A stretch of 46,704 nt of DNA, from contig JADZDR010000002.1 in NCBI GenBank assembly GCA_020850945.1, positions 1 through 46,704 on the forward strand. The letters run 5' to 3'. This DNA comes from Acidimicrobiia bacterium (GTDB taxonomy: Bacteria > Actinomycetota > Acidimicrobiia > UBA2766). Positions 1 to 9,510 of the stretch are shown here, one piece after another. Numbering within the stretch: position 1 is the stretch's first letter; each line of letters begins with the position of its first letter. A model generated the notes under the pieces. The model ran no database searches, had not been told where the DNA came from, and worked only from the letters and a program-made list of their open reading frames with translations. Both the position numbers and the translations under genes were made by a program.

Positions 1-1
1 A

Positions 2-3000
2 GCCACGACCGACGAGTCCGACCTGATCGTCACCGGGCCCGACGAGGAGGGCACGGCCCGTCTCCGTGTGACCGTCACGGCCACCAAGGACGCCAAGACC
101 CTCTCCGGCACGACCGACATCACGCTCACTGTCACAGCCGCCCCCGGCGGACCGGACTGCGACCGGGACTCCTCGGAGTCGAGCGACTCCGAGGAAGACA
201 CCGAGGAAGACCCGGACGCGGGTGACCCCGTCACCGACTGCCCCTTCGCCTACGCCGGACCCGACCTCGTCGTCGCTCCCGGCGCCACAACCGTGATCTT
301 CGGCTCCGGCGGCCTCGAGAAGGTAGACGACGGGAACGAGAGCACCGATGACGAGAGCGAGACGGACGGACCCGACCTCACCTACGCGTGGACGCAACGC
401 GAGGGCGAGGACGTTCTCGACGCCGGGCAGTCCACCGACGAGGCGGACCTCGCCTTCACAGCTCCCGAAGGAGAAACCTACCTGATCTTCGACCTGACCG
501 TCGCCGACGAATGGTCGAACTCCGCGACGGACAGCGTCATCGTGTACGTCAGCGAGTCCTCTGAGACGTGGGAGCCCGACAACGAGTCCGATGACACCGA
601 CACAACCGACGACGACGACACGGACACAACCGACGACAGTGATACAGACACGACCGACGACGACGACGACACGGACACAACCGACGACAGTGATACAGAC
701 ACGACCGACGACGACGACACGGACACAACCGACGACAGTGATACAGACACGACCGACGACAGTGATACAGATTGGTCGACGGGGGAGGTCGAGGATCTGT
801 TCTGTGCACTGTGGGAGTCGAGTAGCGGGTCGGTGACGATACCCTTCGGCGCCGACGTCGAGGTGACGTTGGACAAGGACGGGGACGACTGCCTGGCAAG
901 CGCGGCGGAGTTGGCCTCTGACGCCGATATCGACATCGCCGCGGGAGTGACCCTCACGTCGCTGTACCTGCGAGCCGACGGATCCGGCGTGGAGGTCTCG
1001 GGGGCGGCAACGGTTGCGTGCGGTTCGTCCGATTCGCTTGAGGTCGCGCTCCGGGGCGAGCTCGACAAGGAGGACGATGCCTACAGCGGTGAGCTCACGG
1101 CAGCGCTCGACGAGGCCGGCGACTGTGCGCTCCTCGATGGCGTGACGATCGAGTCGCTGTCGGGCACGGTCGCCTTCGACGGCAGGGACGTCGACCTGTC
1201 GATCGCGGTCGCCCTCTCGGACTGGACACCCGCCAGCGGGATCGCGGTCACGGATCTCTCGGCCCTCTTCGTGCACGGCGGCGACGGTTCCGAAGTCGAG
1301 CTCGCCGGCAGCGTGGCGGTCACCTCCACCCTCGGCGGCGAATGGTCCGCTGAGCTCGCCGGCAGTTTCGCCTTGGACTCCGGCACGTGGCAGCTCTCCG
1401 CCGACCTCGCTGACACCTGGCAGCCCACCTCGGGGTTCACCCTCGAGGACCTGCGCGTCGAGGTGAGCAACGACGGCGACACGACCACCGGCAGACTCGT
1501 CGGCGACGTCGAGGTCCTCGGAGTCACGGCCAGCGCCACGGTGCAGCTCTCCCCCGACGCCACGGTCGTCGATGTCAAGATCGGCGACTGGATGCCGATG
1601 GGTGGTGTCGCCGCGAGCGACGTCCACGTCCTATACGCCAGTGCCGACACCACCTACGACCCCGAAGGCGACGCGTCCGCAGTCGAGATTGGCGCCGGTG
1701 AGCTGCGGGTGACCGGCGAGTTCCCCGTGCCGTCAGAGATCCGTGACCTCCTCGGCCTCTCGAGCGACACCAAGGGCACCCTGACCGGAACCATCGAGGC
1801 GGGCAGCAGCGACTACGAGCTCACCGTCGCCCTCACGAGCGAGTCCGGCTGGACCCTCATCGACACCGACGGAGGGATCGAGCTCACCCTGACCAGCGTC
1901 GGTTTCCGCATCGCCAACACCGACGGGCTCGCGCTTACGGCCGACGCCTCCCTCACCATCCCGGACCAGCCCGACCCACTCGCACTGAGCGCCGACCTCG
2001 CAGTCGGCCTCGACGGTATCAGCGGCTCGCTCAGCCTCACCAGCGCCTGGACCGACGCCTTCGGCGTCGACGGGCTCACGATCCAAGAAGCGGCGATCGC
2101 CGTCGGTGTGAGCTGGAGCGGCACCCCCTCCGTGGGGGTCGCCGCCACCGCCACCCTGCCCGAGTCCATCCGCACGCCGCTCGGCATGAACGCCGAGGAC
2201 ACGGTCACTGTCGCCGTCAACCTGTCGGCGACGAACCCGTGCTTCGCCCTTGCGATCGGCGCAGACGACGGCGTCGACTCGCTCGCCCTCACCGTCAGCG
2301 ACACCGAGGTCGTCACCGCCGACGTGGTCGACCTCGTGATCGCCCCCGCCGGCTGCAGCATCGGCACCTACGACTACACAGCCGGTATCTCGCTCCTCTT
2401 CCAGGGCGCCCTCCTCGGCGTGACCGTCGACGTCGACGCCACCCTCGATCTCAGCGCTGGCAGTCCATCGTTGGATGCGCACGTCGACGTCGGCACGCTG
2501 AACATCCCCGACACCGGCATCTCGATCCTCGAGTCCAGCGTCGATCTGACGATCTCGCCCACCGACGGGTTCGCCTTCGCCTTCAGCGGTGGCGTGGAGC
2601 TCGGCGACGACTCCACGACCGTCACCGTCGCCGGATCTGTCGAAGCGAACGGGGCCGGTGTCGCCCTCACCCTCGACGGAGACCTGAGCGGTCTCAACTT
2701 CGGCGGCTACGGTCTCCAAGAAGCCCATCTGTATCTCGACGTCGCGATCGGCGCCACCTTCTCCCTGGAAGCCGCGGCCGACGTGACCGTCGCCCTGGGC
2801 GACAACGAGATCAGCGGCTCGTTCGCCTTCACCTTCTCCGGCGGCACCGTCCGCGAGCTCGCCGGCAGCCTGTCCATCGGCACTTGGGACGGCACGTCCT
2901 GTAGCGATGCCATAACGCTCGGTGCCGTCGAGCTGTGCGCCACCGCGACGTTCGACTACCAACGGGGACGTGATGCGTCGTTCACCTTCGCCGGCCTCCT

Positions 3001-4243
3001 CGGCGTCGGTGGACTCAGCCTCGAGGTCGCCGGCGAGCTCGGCGCCACCTACATCGCGCTCAGCACTGCGCTCGAACTCGACAGCGTCGGCAGCTTCGAG
3101 GTCTCCGGCCAACTCGTCACCGCCGACGGCACCGACCGCGAAATCGACGCCGTCACCTGCGCAGCCGACACGTCCACGATGCCGGCAACGGTCTCCATGA
3201 CAGAAACACCCACCGCCGCCGGCGCAGGTGACTTCCACCTCGCCACGACTGCTGACCTCGAGCTCGGCGGCTTCGCCATCGAAACAGACCTCGCCGTGAC
3301 CAGCGTCGGCGACACCTTCGCCATCGTCGCCGCCGGCGACATCAGCCTCGGTGACGCCAGCAGCGCAAGCCTCAGCGGCTGCATCGACAAGAGGACCGAC
3401 GGCTGGACACTCGCCGTCGCCGGCGACGCCGAGCTCGACATCGCCGGCATCGAAGCCACCGGTGCTGTCGCACTCGTGCTCCAACCCGGCCACGGCGTCT
3501 CCGTCGACGGCAGCTTCGACATCGAGCTAGGCACCGTCGTCGAACTCGGCGCCAGCCTCGACGGCAGCTTCAGGGCCGACAGCGACGGCATCAGCTACAC
3601 GCTCGCCGGCGAAGGCTCCCTCAGCGTGAGCGACTGGGACGTCGCCGACGCCTCGTTCTGGTTCTCGAACGAACCGACCAAACGCGGCCTGACCGCCTCC
3701 ATCGATCTCGACCTCGGCGTCACCACCCTCAACGCGGACATCACCTTCGGCGCCGGAGGCACGTTCCTCTTCAGCACCACAGCCGAAATCAACCTCGTCG
3801 TCGCCAGCGCCTCCCTCGGCGTCGAGCTCACCAACTGCCATGACGGCGACTGCACGAGCGGGCGCACGAAAAGCACAAGCCTCTCGATCAACGGTGAGCT
3901 CTACGCACTGGGCTTCCACTTCTCCGTGGCCGCAACCATCGCCGACGACGGCTCGTTCAGCGTCGACATCAAATCCGATGCGGACTTCGTCAGTGGATCC
4001 CTGAACCTCGGGCTCATCGCGATAAGGGCATCGGTCCGTTTCCACGCCGAGCTACACCTCGAGTCCGACGGGAGCGGCATCGAGTGGGACGCCGGGCTCG
4101 GTGGCAGCGTAAGCGCCGGATACAAGTGGGCTGGCGAAGACTGGGTCGACGTCGAAGCAGGTATCGAAGGCACGCTGAGCCCGACCGACCTCGACGTCTA
4201 CATCGAGGTCGACGGGGCCACCTACACCCTCGACCTCATCTAG
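2..4243 (+). CDS. Large Asp/Thr-rich repeat protein, 5' end outside the window
   Basis: The frame is open from base 2, so the gene starts upstream; a GTG at 68 is only an internal codon. About 1,413 codons are present. In order: the end of an Ig-like strand-rich domain; an acidic stretch (about 155-240); a PKD/K319L-like beta domain (about 236-550, with AYAGPDLVV and LTYAWTQ); an Asp/Thr linker (588-772); then over 1,100 residues of alternating polar/hydrophobic strands in recurring blocks that contain motifs such as LSDWTPASGI, LADTWQPTSG and IGDWMPMGG. No LPXTG motif or C-terminal membrane segment is visible. The composition suggests a calcium-binding or surface-exposed secreted protein, but this is inference. 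The extended amphipathic strands could also form a beta-groove or solenoid. No enzymatic motif was seen. The gene converges on the mce operon. The reading frame is certain; the function is unknown. Confidence 0.85.
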   Translation, partial: ATTDESDLIVTGPDEEGTARLRVTVTATKDAKTLSGTTDITLTVTAAPGGPDCDRDSSESSDSEEDTEEDPDAGDPVTDCPFAYAGPDLVVAPGATTVIFGSGGLEKVDDGNESTDDESETDGPDLTYAWTQREGEDVLDAGQSTDEADLAFTAPEGETYLIFDLTVADEWSNSATDSVIVYVSESSETWEPDNESDDTDTTDDDDTDTTDDSDTDTTDDDDDTDTTDDSDTDTTDDDDTDTTDDSDTDTTDDSDTDWSTGEVEDLFCALWESSSGSVTIPFGADVEVTLDKDGDDCLASAAELASDADIDIAAGVTLTSLYLRADGSGVEVSGAATVACGSSDSLEVALRGELDKEDDAYSGELTAALDEAGDCALLDGVTIESLSGTVAFDGRDVDLSIAVALSDWTPASGIAVTDLSALFVHGGDGSEVELAGSVAVTSTLGGEWSAELAGSFALDSGTWQLSADLADTWQPTSGFTLEDLRVEVSNDGDTTTGRLVGDVEVLGVTASATVQLSPDATVVDVKIGDWMPMGGVAASDVHVLYASADTTYDPEGDASAVEIGAGELRVTGEFPVPSEIRDLLGLSSDTKGTLTGTIEAGSSDYELTVALTSESGWTLIDTDGGIELTLTSVGFRIANTDGLALTADASLTIPDQPDPLALSADLAVGLDGISGSLSLTSAWTDAFGVDGLTIQEAAIAVGVSWSGTPSVGVAATATLPESIRTPLGMNAEDTVTVAVNLSATNPCFALAIGADDGVDSLALTVSDTEVVTADVVDLVIAPAGCSIGTYDYTAGISLLFQGALLGVTVDVDATLDLSAGSPSLDAHVDVGTLNIPDTGISILESSVDLTISPTDGFAFAFSGGVELGDDSTTVTVAGSVEANGAGVALTLDGDLSGLNFGGYGLQEAHLYLDVAIGATFSLEAAADVTVALGDNEISGSFAFTFSGGTVRELAGSLSIGTWDGTSCSDAITLGAVELCATATFDYQRGRDASFTFAGLLGVGGLSLEVAGELGATYIALSTALELDSVGSFEVSGQLVTADGTDREIDAVTCAADTSTMPATVSMTETPTAAGAGDFHLATTADLELGGFAIETDLAVTSVGDTFAIVAAGDISLGDASSASLSGCIDKRTDGWTLAVAGDAELDIAGIEATGAVALVLQPGHGVSVDGSFDIELGTVVELGASLDGSFRADSDGISYTLAGEGSLSVSDWDVADASFWFSNEPTKRGLTASIDLDLGVTTLNADITFGAGGTFLFSTTAEINLVVASASLGVELTNCHDGDCTSGRTKSTSLSINGELYALGFHFSVAATIADDGSFSVDIKSDADFVSGSLNLGLIAIRASVRFHAELHLESDGSGIEWDAGLGGSVSAGYKWAGEDWVDVEAGIEGTLSPTDLDVYIEVDGATYTLDLI
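588..772 (+). repeat. In-frame tandem repeat encoding an Asp/Thr/Ser linker
   Basis: A unit of about 48 bp (ACGGACACAACCGACGACAG followed by TGATACAGACACGACC and a variable run of GAC) occurs about three times, at about 620, 671 and 719, spaced by 51 and 48 bp. It encodes runs such as DDTDTTDDSDTDTT. Copy-number differences by whole codons would only lengthen or shorten a flexible acidic linker between the PKD-like domain and the strand-rich region. Confidence 0.9.
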
Positions 4244-4718
4244 CCACTACCCTGCACGTGTCACCGACACAGGCGATGCCGACGACAACGAGATCGCCGC
4301 GTGGACGGAGGGACCGTCACCCGCAGCGACATCGACAGCAAGCGGGATGCCCTCGATCTCCGCGCCCGGACGCGGTGGCTTCTGGCTGATCGGCCGGGAC
4401 ATGTTCGAGCCAGAGGTGCACTCTCGGGAGAATCGCGGCGGCGGCCCCCGGACCGAGCCGCGTCAAGTGCCGGCCACCACACCCAGCCGGGGGCCGGCTG
4501 ACCCGAGTCGACCGGCACGTGGGCCTTCGGCATACCCGAAAGAGCCGGACAGAATGCGACCACTGCACACGCTGGGTCTCGTCTTAGTCGTTATCGAGTC
4601 GCCGACCGGTGACGGCTGCCGAGCACCGCACTGATCGCAGATCGCGACGCTCCTTGATCGCTCACGCCCGAACCCTTGACGTCTTGGAGACTTCCGCCGT
4701 GCAGGCGGGCGGGGATGC
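4244..4718. other. Intergenic region between converging genes, no gene seen
   Basis: These 475 bp separate the end of the large repeat protein (+) from the end of the mce operon (-). Short open frames exist on both strands, but none has a recognisable product or a good ribosome binding site. A weak hairpin (GTGTC-ACC-GACAC, 4258-4270) lies 14 bp after the plus-strand stop and could help end transcription; no T-run follows. No tRNA or other structured RNA was recognised. Confidence 0.6.
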
Positions 4719-5729
4719 TCATCCGGGTGGGAAGAAGATCGCCTCGATCACGTCGGCGAGGATCTTGGCGACGAAGGGGTTGTTGCGTGCCATGTTCTGG
4801 GCCTGCGCGATCGCCGTCTCGTTCAGATCCATCTCGAGGGACGGCACCACGGCAAACAGGGGGAGGCGGTGCTGGAGGAAGGAGCGGAGGATGAGCAGGC
4901 CCCGGTCGAGCCGCTCGATGTACTCGGGGAGGCGGGCGAGCTGCTCGTCGAGTTTGGCGAGGTCGGTGGTGACGAGGATCTCGTTCACGGTCTCGAGCAG
5001 GTTCTTGATGCGGGCGTTGTTGGAGACGAGCGTCTCGCGCAGCCCGGCAAGGGTCCTGTTCACGTCCTCGATCGCCACGCCGAGCTGCGCCGCCTTCCCC
5101 TCCGTTGCCCCCGTGAGGATGTCGAGGTTCTGGATGATCCGCGAGATCGACTCCGCCCGCGTGTTGAGGCCCTCCACGATGAGCTTCGTGTTCTCGGTGA
5201 TGGCTGTGAGGTCTTCGCCCGACGTCTCGAGGAGGGAGCGGACCTCGTCGGCGATCGACTGCGTCTCTTCGGCCGCGGACACCTCCTCGTACAGCGCCGC
5301 CCCCTGGAAGAGGATCTGGTCGAGGCTCGTGTCGCGGTGCGTCTTGGTCATCGCCTTCGACATGTCGAAGGACTTGGGCGAGTTGCCCGTCTCGAGGTCG
5401 AGGAAGAACTCGCCGAGGATCGACTTGAGACGCAGGACGAGACTCGCCTCGGCCGAGAGCGTGAGGTCCGCATCCTCCTGCAGCTCGATGTCGAGGACCG
5501 CGACCTCGCCGCCGCTGTCCGGCTTCACGTTGATCGCCGTGACCTGCCCGACCTTCACCCCCTTGTAGAGGACGGGCGAGTTGTTCGTGAGGCCGACGAC
5601 GTTGTCGAACTCCGCCCGGAACATGTTGTCGGCCTGGCCCCCCGAGCTGCGTGCCATGAACCAGAGGCCGAGGAGCAGGATCGCCACACCGACGACGGAC
5701 GTGACGAGCGGCTTGAGGCGGGCCATCAC
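4719..5729 (-). CDS. mce: MCE-family (MlaD-like) lipid-binding protein, third in operon
   Basis: 336 residues. An N-terminal membrane anchor (about 8-25, VTSVVGVAILLLGLWFMA) is followed by one MCE/MlaD beta-barrel domain (about 38-120, with VLYKGVKVGQV and LRLKSILGEFFLDLE) and then a long helical, coiled-coil-like region to about residue 285. In characterised systems MCE proteins form hexameric rings or tubes outside the membrane that carry lipids or sterols to YrbE permeases. The start overlaps the stop of the preceding mce gene by 4 bp. This is the last gene of the five-gene unit, which ends 475 bp from a converging gene. The substrate cannot be read from the sequence. Confidence 0.93.
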   Translation of the reverse strand: MMARLKPLVTSVVGVAILLLGLWFMARSSGGQADNMFRAEFDNVVGLTNNSPVLYKGVKVGQVTAINVKPDSGGEVAVLDIELQEDADLTLSAEASLVLRLKSILGEFFLDLETGNSPKSFDMSKAMTKTHRDTSLDQILFQGAALYEEVSAAEETQSIADEVRSLLETSGEDLTAITENTKLIVEGLNTRAESISRIIQNLDILTGATEGKAAQLGVAIEDVNRTLAGLRETLVSNNARIKNLLETVNEILVTTDLAKLDEQLARLPEYIERLDRGLLILRSFLQHRLPLFAVVPSLEMDLNETAIAQAQNMARNNPFVAKILADVIEAIFFPPG

Positions 5730-6691
5730 GCTTCACCCCGCAGGGCGGCGAGCAGAGCGTCGATCGTCGGCATGTTCGGAACCGCCAAGTACACGTAGGC
5801 GCCCTTCTCGTTGTTGAGGAGCTTCACGAGGACGCCGCTCATGTGCTCGAGGTCGTTGGCGATCTCGGGGAGGCGGGTGAGGGTGAAGTCGAGCTCGTTG
5901 CGGCGGCGGCTGATGAGCTCGACCGTGTCGATCGAGAGGTCGAGACCGGCCTCGAGGACGGTGAAGTTGTCCTCGAGGAGGCCGTTCGCGGACTGGGCGA
6001 GCGACGCCATCTGGGCGAGGAGGGTGTTGATGTCGGCACCCTTGGACGCCATCACCTCGACGAGCTCGTCCGTGCGCCGCCCCACCGCCGCGAGTGCCTC
6101 CTGCTGGAGAGCCAGCGTCGAGGCGAGCTGCCGGCCGTCGGTCAGGATCTTCTCCACGTCGACGGAGGACTCTGCGATCACCGCCTCCTGCTCGTCGATG
6201 AGGGCGCGGATCTCCGGGTTGTTCCTGAGCCCCTGCAACTCGGCCACAGGTGAGAGCGCATCGGACGGTTCGATCACGTCGCCCACGTCGCGGTAGGGGA
6301 TCTGCGTGGCGTTCGCGGAGAGGGCGGTCTTGGACGTGCCGGGCTCGATCATGACCGCCCGCTCACCCACGATGTTGCGGATCACGACTCGCGTGGAGGC
6401 ATCCTTGTTGAAATCGACCTCCTTCGTGAGCTTGAGGTCCACCTGGACTCCGTCGTCGCTGGGCTCGACTCCCGTGACGACACCGATGGGCACCCCCGAC
6501 GCGGAGAGCACCTCGGTCTTGTTCGACTCGACGCCGGGAGCCGACGGCACGACCGTGACGTACGTCCGGTACGCCTCGGTGAAGAGGCCGCCGTTGGAAG
6601 CCCTCACAGCGAGCCAGGCGAAGACGATCACCGCGCCCACGGAGTAGACGAGGACGTTGAGGACTGTGACCCAGGTACGCCGGTCGTTCAT
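5726..6691 (-). CDS. mce: MCE-family (MlaD-like) lipid-binding protein, second in operon
   Basis: 321 residues. It has a hydrophobic anchor at about 9-28 (VLNVLVYSVGAVIVFAWLAV), an MCE domain at about 40-125 (ASGVPIGVVTG, then TRVVIRNIVGERAVMIEPG), and a predicted helical region of about 170 residues. It is joined by ATGA overlaps to both neighbouring mce genes, so the three proteins are probably made together and form a mixed ring or needle. No Cys lipobox is seen at the N-terminus, so membrane anchoring is probably through the single helix. Confidence 0.93.
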   Translation of the reverse strand: MNDRRTWVTVLNVLVYSVGAVIVFAWLAVRASNGGLFTEAYRTYVTVVPSAPGVESNKTEVLSASGVPIGVVTGVEPSDDGVQVDLKLTKEVDFNKDASTRVVIRNIVGERAVMIEPGTSKTALSANATQIPYRDVGDVIEPSDALSPVAELQGLRNNPEIRALIDEQEAVIAESSVDVEKILTDGRQLASTLALQQEALAAVGRRTDELVEVMASKGADINTLLAQMASLAQSANGLLEDNFTVLEAGLDLSIDTVELISRRRNELDFTLTRLPEIANDLEHMSGVLVKLLNNEKGAYVYLAVPNMPTIDALLAALRGEA

Positions 6692-7707
6692 TCCGCCTCG
6701 AGCTCCTCTTCGGTGGGCAGCGGGATCACGGGGAGCGGCGGCGCCGGGTTCGGGCCGGGCTCACGCAGGTCGCGATCGAGGAGGGTGCCCAACCCCCAGA
6801 AGTTCGCGGGGACGGTGTGCCCCGCCCGGAACAGCCGGTAGGCCTCCATCGAGTTCGTGTACGCGATCTCGGCCACCCGCAGGACCTCTTTGATGTCGGC
6901 CTCGTGCGAAGTCATCACGTCCCGCAGGATCCGCATCGACGCCTCCATCCGCACCCAGTCGGTACGGGCACGGTCGAGGGTCTCCTCGATGCGGGCCTCG
7001 ATCACACGCTTGGTGTCGATGAGGCTGCCGATCTCCCCCATGGCGTCGACGAGGGCGTTCGTGAGGGTCTCGACGTCGCCGATCGTGGCGAGCAGCTCCG
7101 GCTGGCCGGCCACGAGCTGATCGGTCATCGCCCGGATCTGGGCGAGCTGGCTGCGGGCCTCGGCGCCGGCGACGGGCGCGATCTCGCTCGCGGTCTCGAG
7201 GCCGCCCATGACCGTCTCCTCGCCCAGGTTGTCGTAGAGCCTGGCCGAGCCCTCCCCCCCCGAGGACAGACCCGTCACGTCGGCCCCGACGCTGGTCTCC
7301 ATGACCCGCCCTCCCTCGAGCGGCGCCGACGCGGTGCCCGGGTCGAGGTTGACCATCTTCTCGCCGAGGAGGCTCTTGAGGGCGAGCTCGGCGCTCGCAT
7401 CCTCCTTCAGCTCGACGTCGCTGCCGATCTTGGCCGTCACGACGACCTGCGACTCGCCGTCGATCTCCTCGACGTGGATGCCTGTCACCTTGCCGACCTC
7501 GAGCCCGTTGACACGGACCTCGGACGAGCGCGGCGCGACGTTGAGCCCGTCCGCGAACACGAACTCGACGGTGTCCTGGCCGAACGTGAGGAGACCCGAG
7601 CCCGAGAAGCTCCACCAGAGGAACCCGACGAACACGAGGAGGCCGAGCGCGCCGACCATGAGGGCGACCCGGCGGCGGGTGAACGGTGCAAGGAGTGTGG
7701 CATTCAT
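6688..7707 (-). CDS. mce: MCE-family (MlaD-like) lipid-binding protein, first in operon
   Basis: 339 residues from the ATG at 7707, chosen because it overlaps the stop of the upstream permease by 4 bp (ATGA) and puts the membrane helix (about 14-32, LMVGALGLLVFVGFLWWSF) at the N-terminus. The open frame extends further upstream, but that part only reads the permease gene out of frame. The MCE domain (about 42-125) includes VRVNGLEVGKVTGIHVE and LALKSLLGEKMVNLDPG. A helical segment follows, and the protein ends in a Pro/Glu-rich tail. Same presumed role as the other two MCE proteins: the extracytoplasmic part of a lipid uptake complex. Confidence 0.94.
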   Translation of the reverse strand: MNATLLAPFTRRRVALMVGALGLLVFVGFLWWSFSGSGLLTFGQDTVEFVFADGLNVAPRSSEVRVNGLEVGKVTGIHVEEIDGESQVVVTAKIGSDVELKEDASAELALKSLLGEKMVNLDPGTASAPLEGGRVMETSVGADVTGLSSGGEGSARLYDNLGEETVMGGLETASEIAPVAGAEARSQLAQIRAMTDQLVAGQPELLATIGDVETLTNALVDAMGEIGSLIDTKRVIEARIEETLDRARTDWVRMEASMRILRDVMTSHEADIKEVLRVAEIAYTNSMEAYRLFRAGHTVPANFWGLGTLLDRDLREPGPNPAPPLPVIPLPTEEELEAE

Positions 7708-8486
7708 ATCTTCAACGTGTCGCTCAGTCCCCAGAACATGTACGTCATGGCGAGGTTGAGGAGCATCCCGGCCACGATGGAGAGGTCGAGGGCCTTGCCG
7801 ACGGCAAGACCGACGCCGACCGGTCCGCCACTCGCCCGGTAGCCGAGGCTCGTGCAGATGAGAGCGGTGAGGACGGCGAGGACGGTTCCCTTGATCAGCG
7901 CATACGGGAAGTCCACCGTCGCGATCGAACGCCAGAAGAACAGGCCGAACGAACCGAGGCTCATGACGCTGCTCTGGCTGAGGGCGGCGAGCCAGCCGCC
8001 TGCGAACGTCATGCCGATGCAGAAGATGAGAAGAGGCACGGCGGCGATGAGCGTCCCCCACATGCGGGTCGAGAGGAGGTAGCTGTGACTGTCGATGCTC
8101 ATGACCTCGAGGGCGTCGATCTCCTCGGCCACGCGCATCGCGCCGAGCTCGGTCACGTAGCCGGCCCCCGCCGACGCCGCGATCCCGAGGAGGGCGACGT
8201 TGATCGCGATCTCGCGCAGGCCGAGCGCGCCGACGGCGATACCGGCGAGTCCGCGGTCGGCGCCGATCATGCCGATGACGTTCGTCGCCTGCACGACGAG
8301 GGCGAGGCCGATGAAGAAGCAGAGCCACATGCACAGGGGCGCCGTACTGCGGAACACGGCACTCGCCTGGTGGAGCGTCAGCCTCCAGTACTTGAAGCCG
8401 TACCGCATCGCCTTCATGTCGTAGACGATCGACCCCACCGCCGTGAGAGTCGTGCTCTCCATCCGTTGCTGGGCTGCGACACTCAC
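7704..8486 (-). CDS. yrbE: YrbE/MlaE-family ABC permease, second
   Basis: 260 residues, the usual length for MlaE (DUF140) permeases. Five or six hydrophobic segments are visible, for example CMWLCFFIGLALVVQA (about 53-68), LIAAVPLLIFCIGMTFAG and TVLAVLTALICTSLGY. The family's conserved region TELGAMRVAEEIDALEVM (about 112-129), which contacts the ATPase, is present. It forms the membrane channel of a lipid ABC transporter together with the preceding permease. ATGA overlaps on both sides tie it to the other yrbE and to the first mce gene. Confidence 0.96.
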   Translation of the reverse strand: MSVAAQQRMESTTLTAVGSIVYDMKAMRYGFKYWRLTLHQASAVFRSTAPLCMWLCFFIGLALVVQATNVIGMIGADRGLAGIAVGALGLREIAINVALLGIAASAGAGYVTELGAMRVAEEIDALEVMSIDSHSYLLSTRMWGTLIAAVPLLIFCIGMTFAGGWLAALSQSSVMSLGSFGLFFWRSIATVDFPYALIKGTVLAVLTALICTSLGYRASGGPVGVGLAVGKALDLSIVAGMLLNLAMTYMFWGLSDTLKI

Positions 8487-9316
8487 GGCGCGTACGCGAT
8501 CTGGTTGACGATGAACCCGACGAGCGCGATCACGGCGAAGCTCGCGATGATCGAGGCCCGCGTGGCAGCGGCCACTCCGGCCGGCCCGCCCTTGGCCCGG
8601 TCCCCGAAGAAGCAGGCGGAGATCCCGACGACGAGCCCGTAGAGCACTCCCTTGGCGACGAGCACGACGATGTCGCCGGTGCGGAGGATGACTCCGAAGC
8701 CGTTGAGGTACACACCGGCCGACACGCCACGGAGGAGCACGAGGAGGAGGAAGCCCCCGATCAGGGCGGTGATCGTCGCATACAGCCCCAGGATCGGGCA
8801 GCCGAGCATCGACCCGAGGATGCGGGGCAGGTAGAGCCTCGCCCGCGGGCTCACTCCCATCACCTCGGACCCGCTGATCTCGTCACGCACGCGGCGGGCC
8901 CCGATGTCGGCGGCGAAGGCGGATCCGACTGTGGCGGCGGCGACGATCCCTCCGAACAGGGGTCCCGCCTCCCGCACGATCGCGGGCACGAGTCCGACGG
9001 ACCCGAGGCTGCGCATGCCGATGAGGCCGAGGAGGCTGTCGAAGCTGAGGGCGAACGTCATCCCGATCGGCAGCGAGACGAAGACCACGGGGCGCCAGCC
9101 GATCGAGAGGACCTGCTCCAGGCTCTCGAGGATGTCGCGGAGGCGGGGGCGGGTGATGGCGATGGACGAGACGAGGTCGGAGAGGAAGAGGACGAGCTCG
9201 GCGACGCCGTCCTTGGCAGAGCGGGCCCGCTTGCCGAGCGCCCGGAGCGGCCGCGGCAACGCAGGAGCCCGAGTGATCGGGACGTCCCCCTCCAATGCAA
9301 CACGCGTGTCGGCCAC
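8483..9316 (-). CDS. yrbE: YrbE/MlaE-family ABC permease, first gene of the mce operon
   Basis: 277 residues from a GTG at 9316, preceded by GAGGGCGG. After a soluble arm of about 50 residues it has the MlaE fold: IGWRPVVFVSLPIGMTFAL, GLVPAIVREAGPLFGGIVAAA, the coupling segment RRVRDEISGSEVMGV, and hydrophobic segments to the C-terminus. Paired YrbE genes at the head of an mce cluster are the standard actinobacterial arrangement. The ATPase that would energise the pair (MceG/MlaF type) is not in this window; in actinobacteria it is often encoded elsewhere. Confidence 0.95.
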   Translation of the reverse strand: MADTRVALEGDVPITRAPALPRPLRALGKRARSAKDGVAELVLFLSDLVSSIAITRPRLRDILESLEQVLSIGWRPVVFVSLPIGMTFALSFDSLLGLIGMRSLGSVGLVPAIVREAGPLFGGIVAAATVGSAFAADIGARRVRDEISGSEVMGVSPRARLYLPRILGSMLGCPILGLYATITALIGGFLLLVLLRGVSAGVYLNGFGVILRTGDIVVLVAKGVLYGLVVGISACFFGDRAKGGPAGVAAATRASIIASFAVIALVGFIVNQIAYAP

Positions 9317-9370
9317 CCGCCCTCATTCCGTTTCTCCGGCCACACCGGCACCGGACGAAACACACACCAC

Positions 9371-9386
9371 CAGGCTCTGGAGCCTG
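9371..9386. promoter_or_regulatory. Candidate operator palindrome upstream of the mce operon
   Basis: CAGGCTC and GAGCCTG flank a TG dinucleotide, giving a near-perfect 16-bp dyad 54 bp upstream of the first yrbE start codon. Its size and placement fit a dimeric repressor (TetR or GntR type) of the lipid uptake operon. No regulator gene is adjacent, so this rests on symmetry and position alone. Confidence 0.3.
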
Positions 9387-9510
9387 AAACCTCGGAGCGC
9401 ACCCGTAGTCCGGTCGACTCGTTGCAGGATATGTCGCGACCGGAGACGAGTTACCCTACTAACGGGAGATTCGTCGCGCCAGGCCCCGATCCTCCCCTCT
9501 CACCCCCCTC

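Noticed and set aside
1733-3493. Minus-strand open frame (586 codons) inside the large repeat protein
   Set aside because: The product is Gly/Asp/Glu-rich without motifs and mirrors the codon bias of the plus-strand gene. No ribosome binding site was seen.
4301-4634. Small open frames in the 4244-4718 gap
   Set aside because: They are Arg/Pro-rich, overlap one another in several frames, and have no ribosome binding site or recognisable motif.
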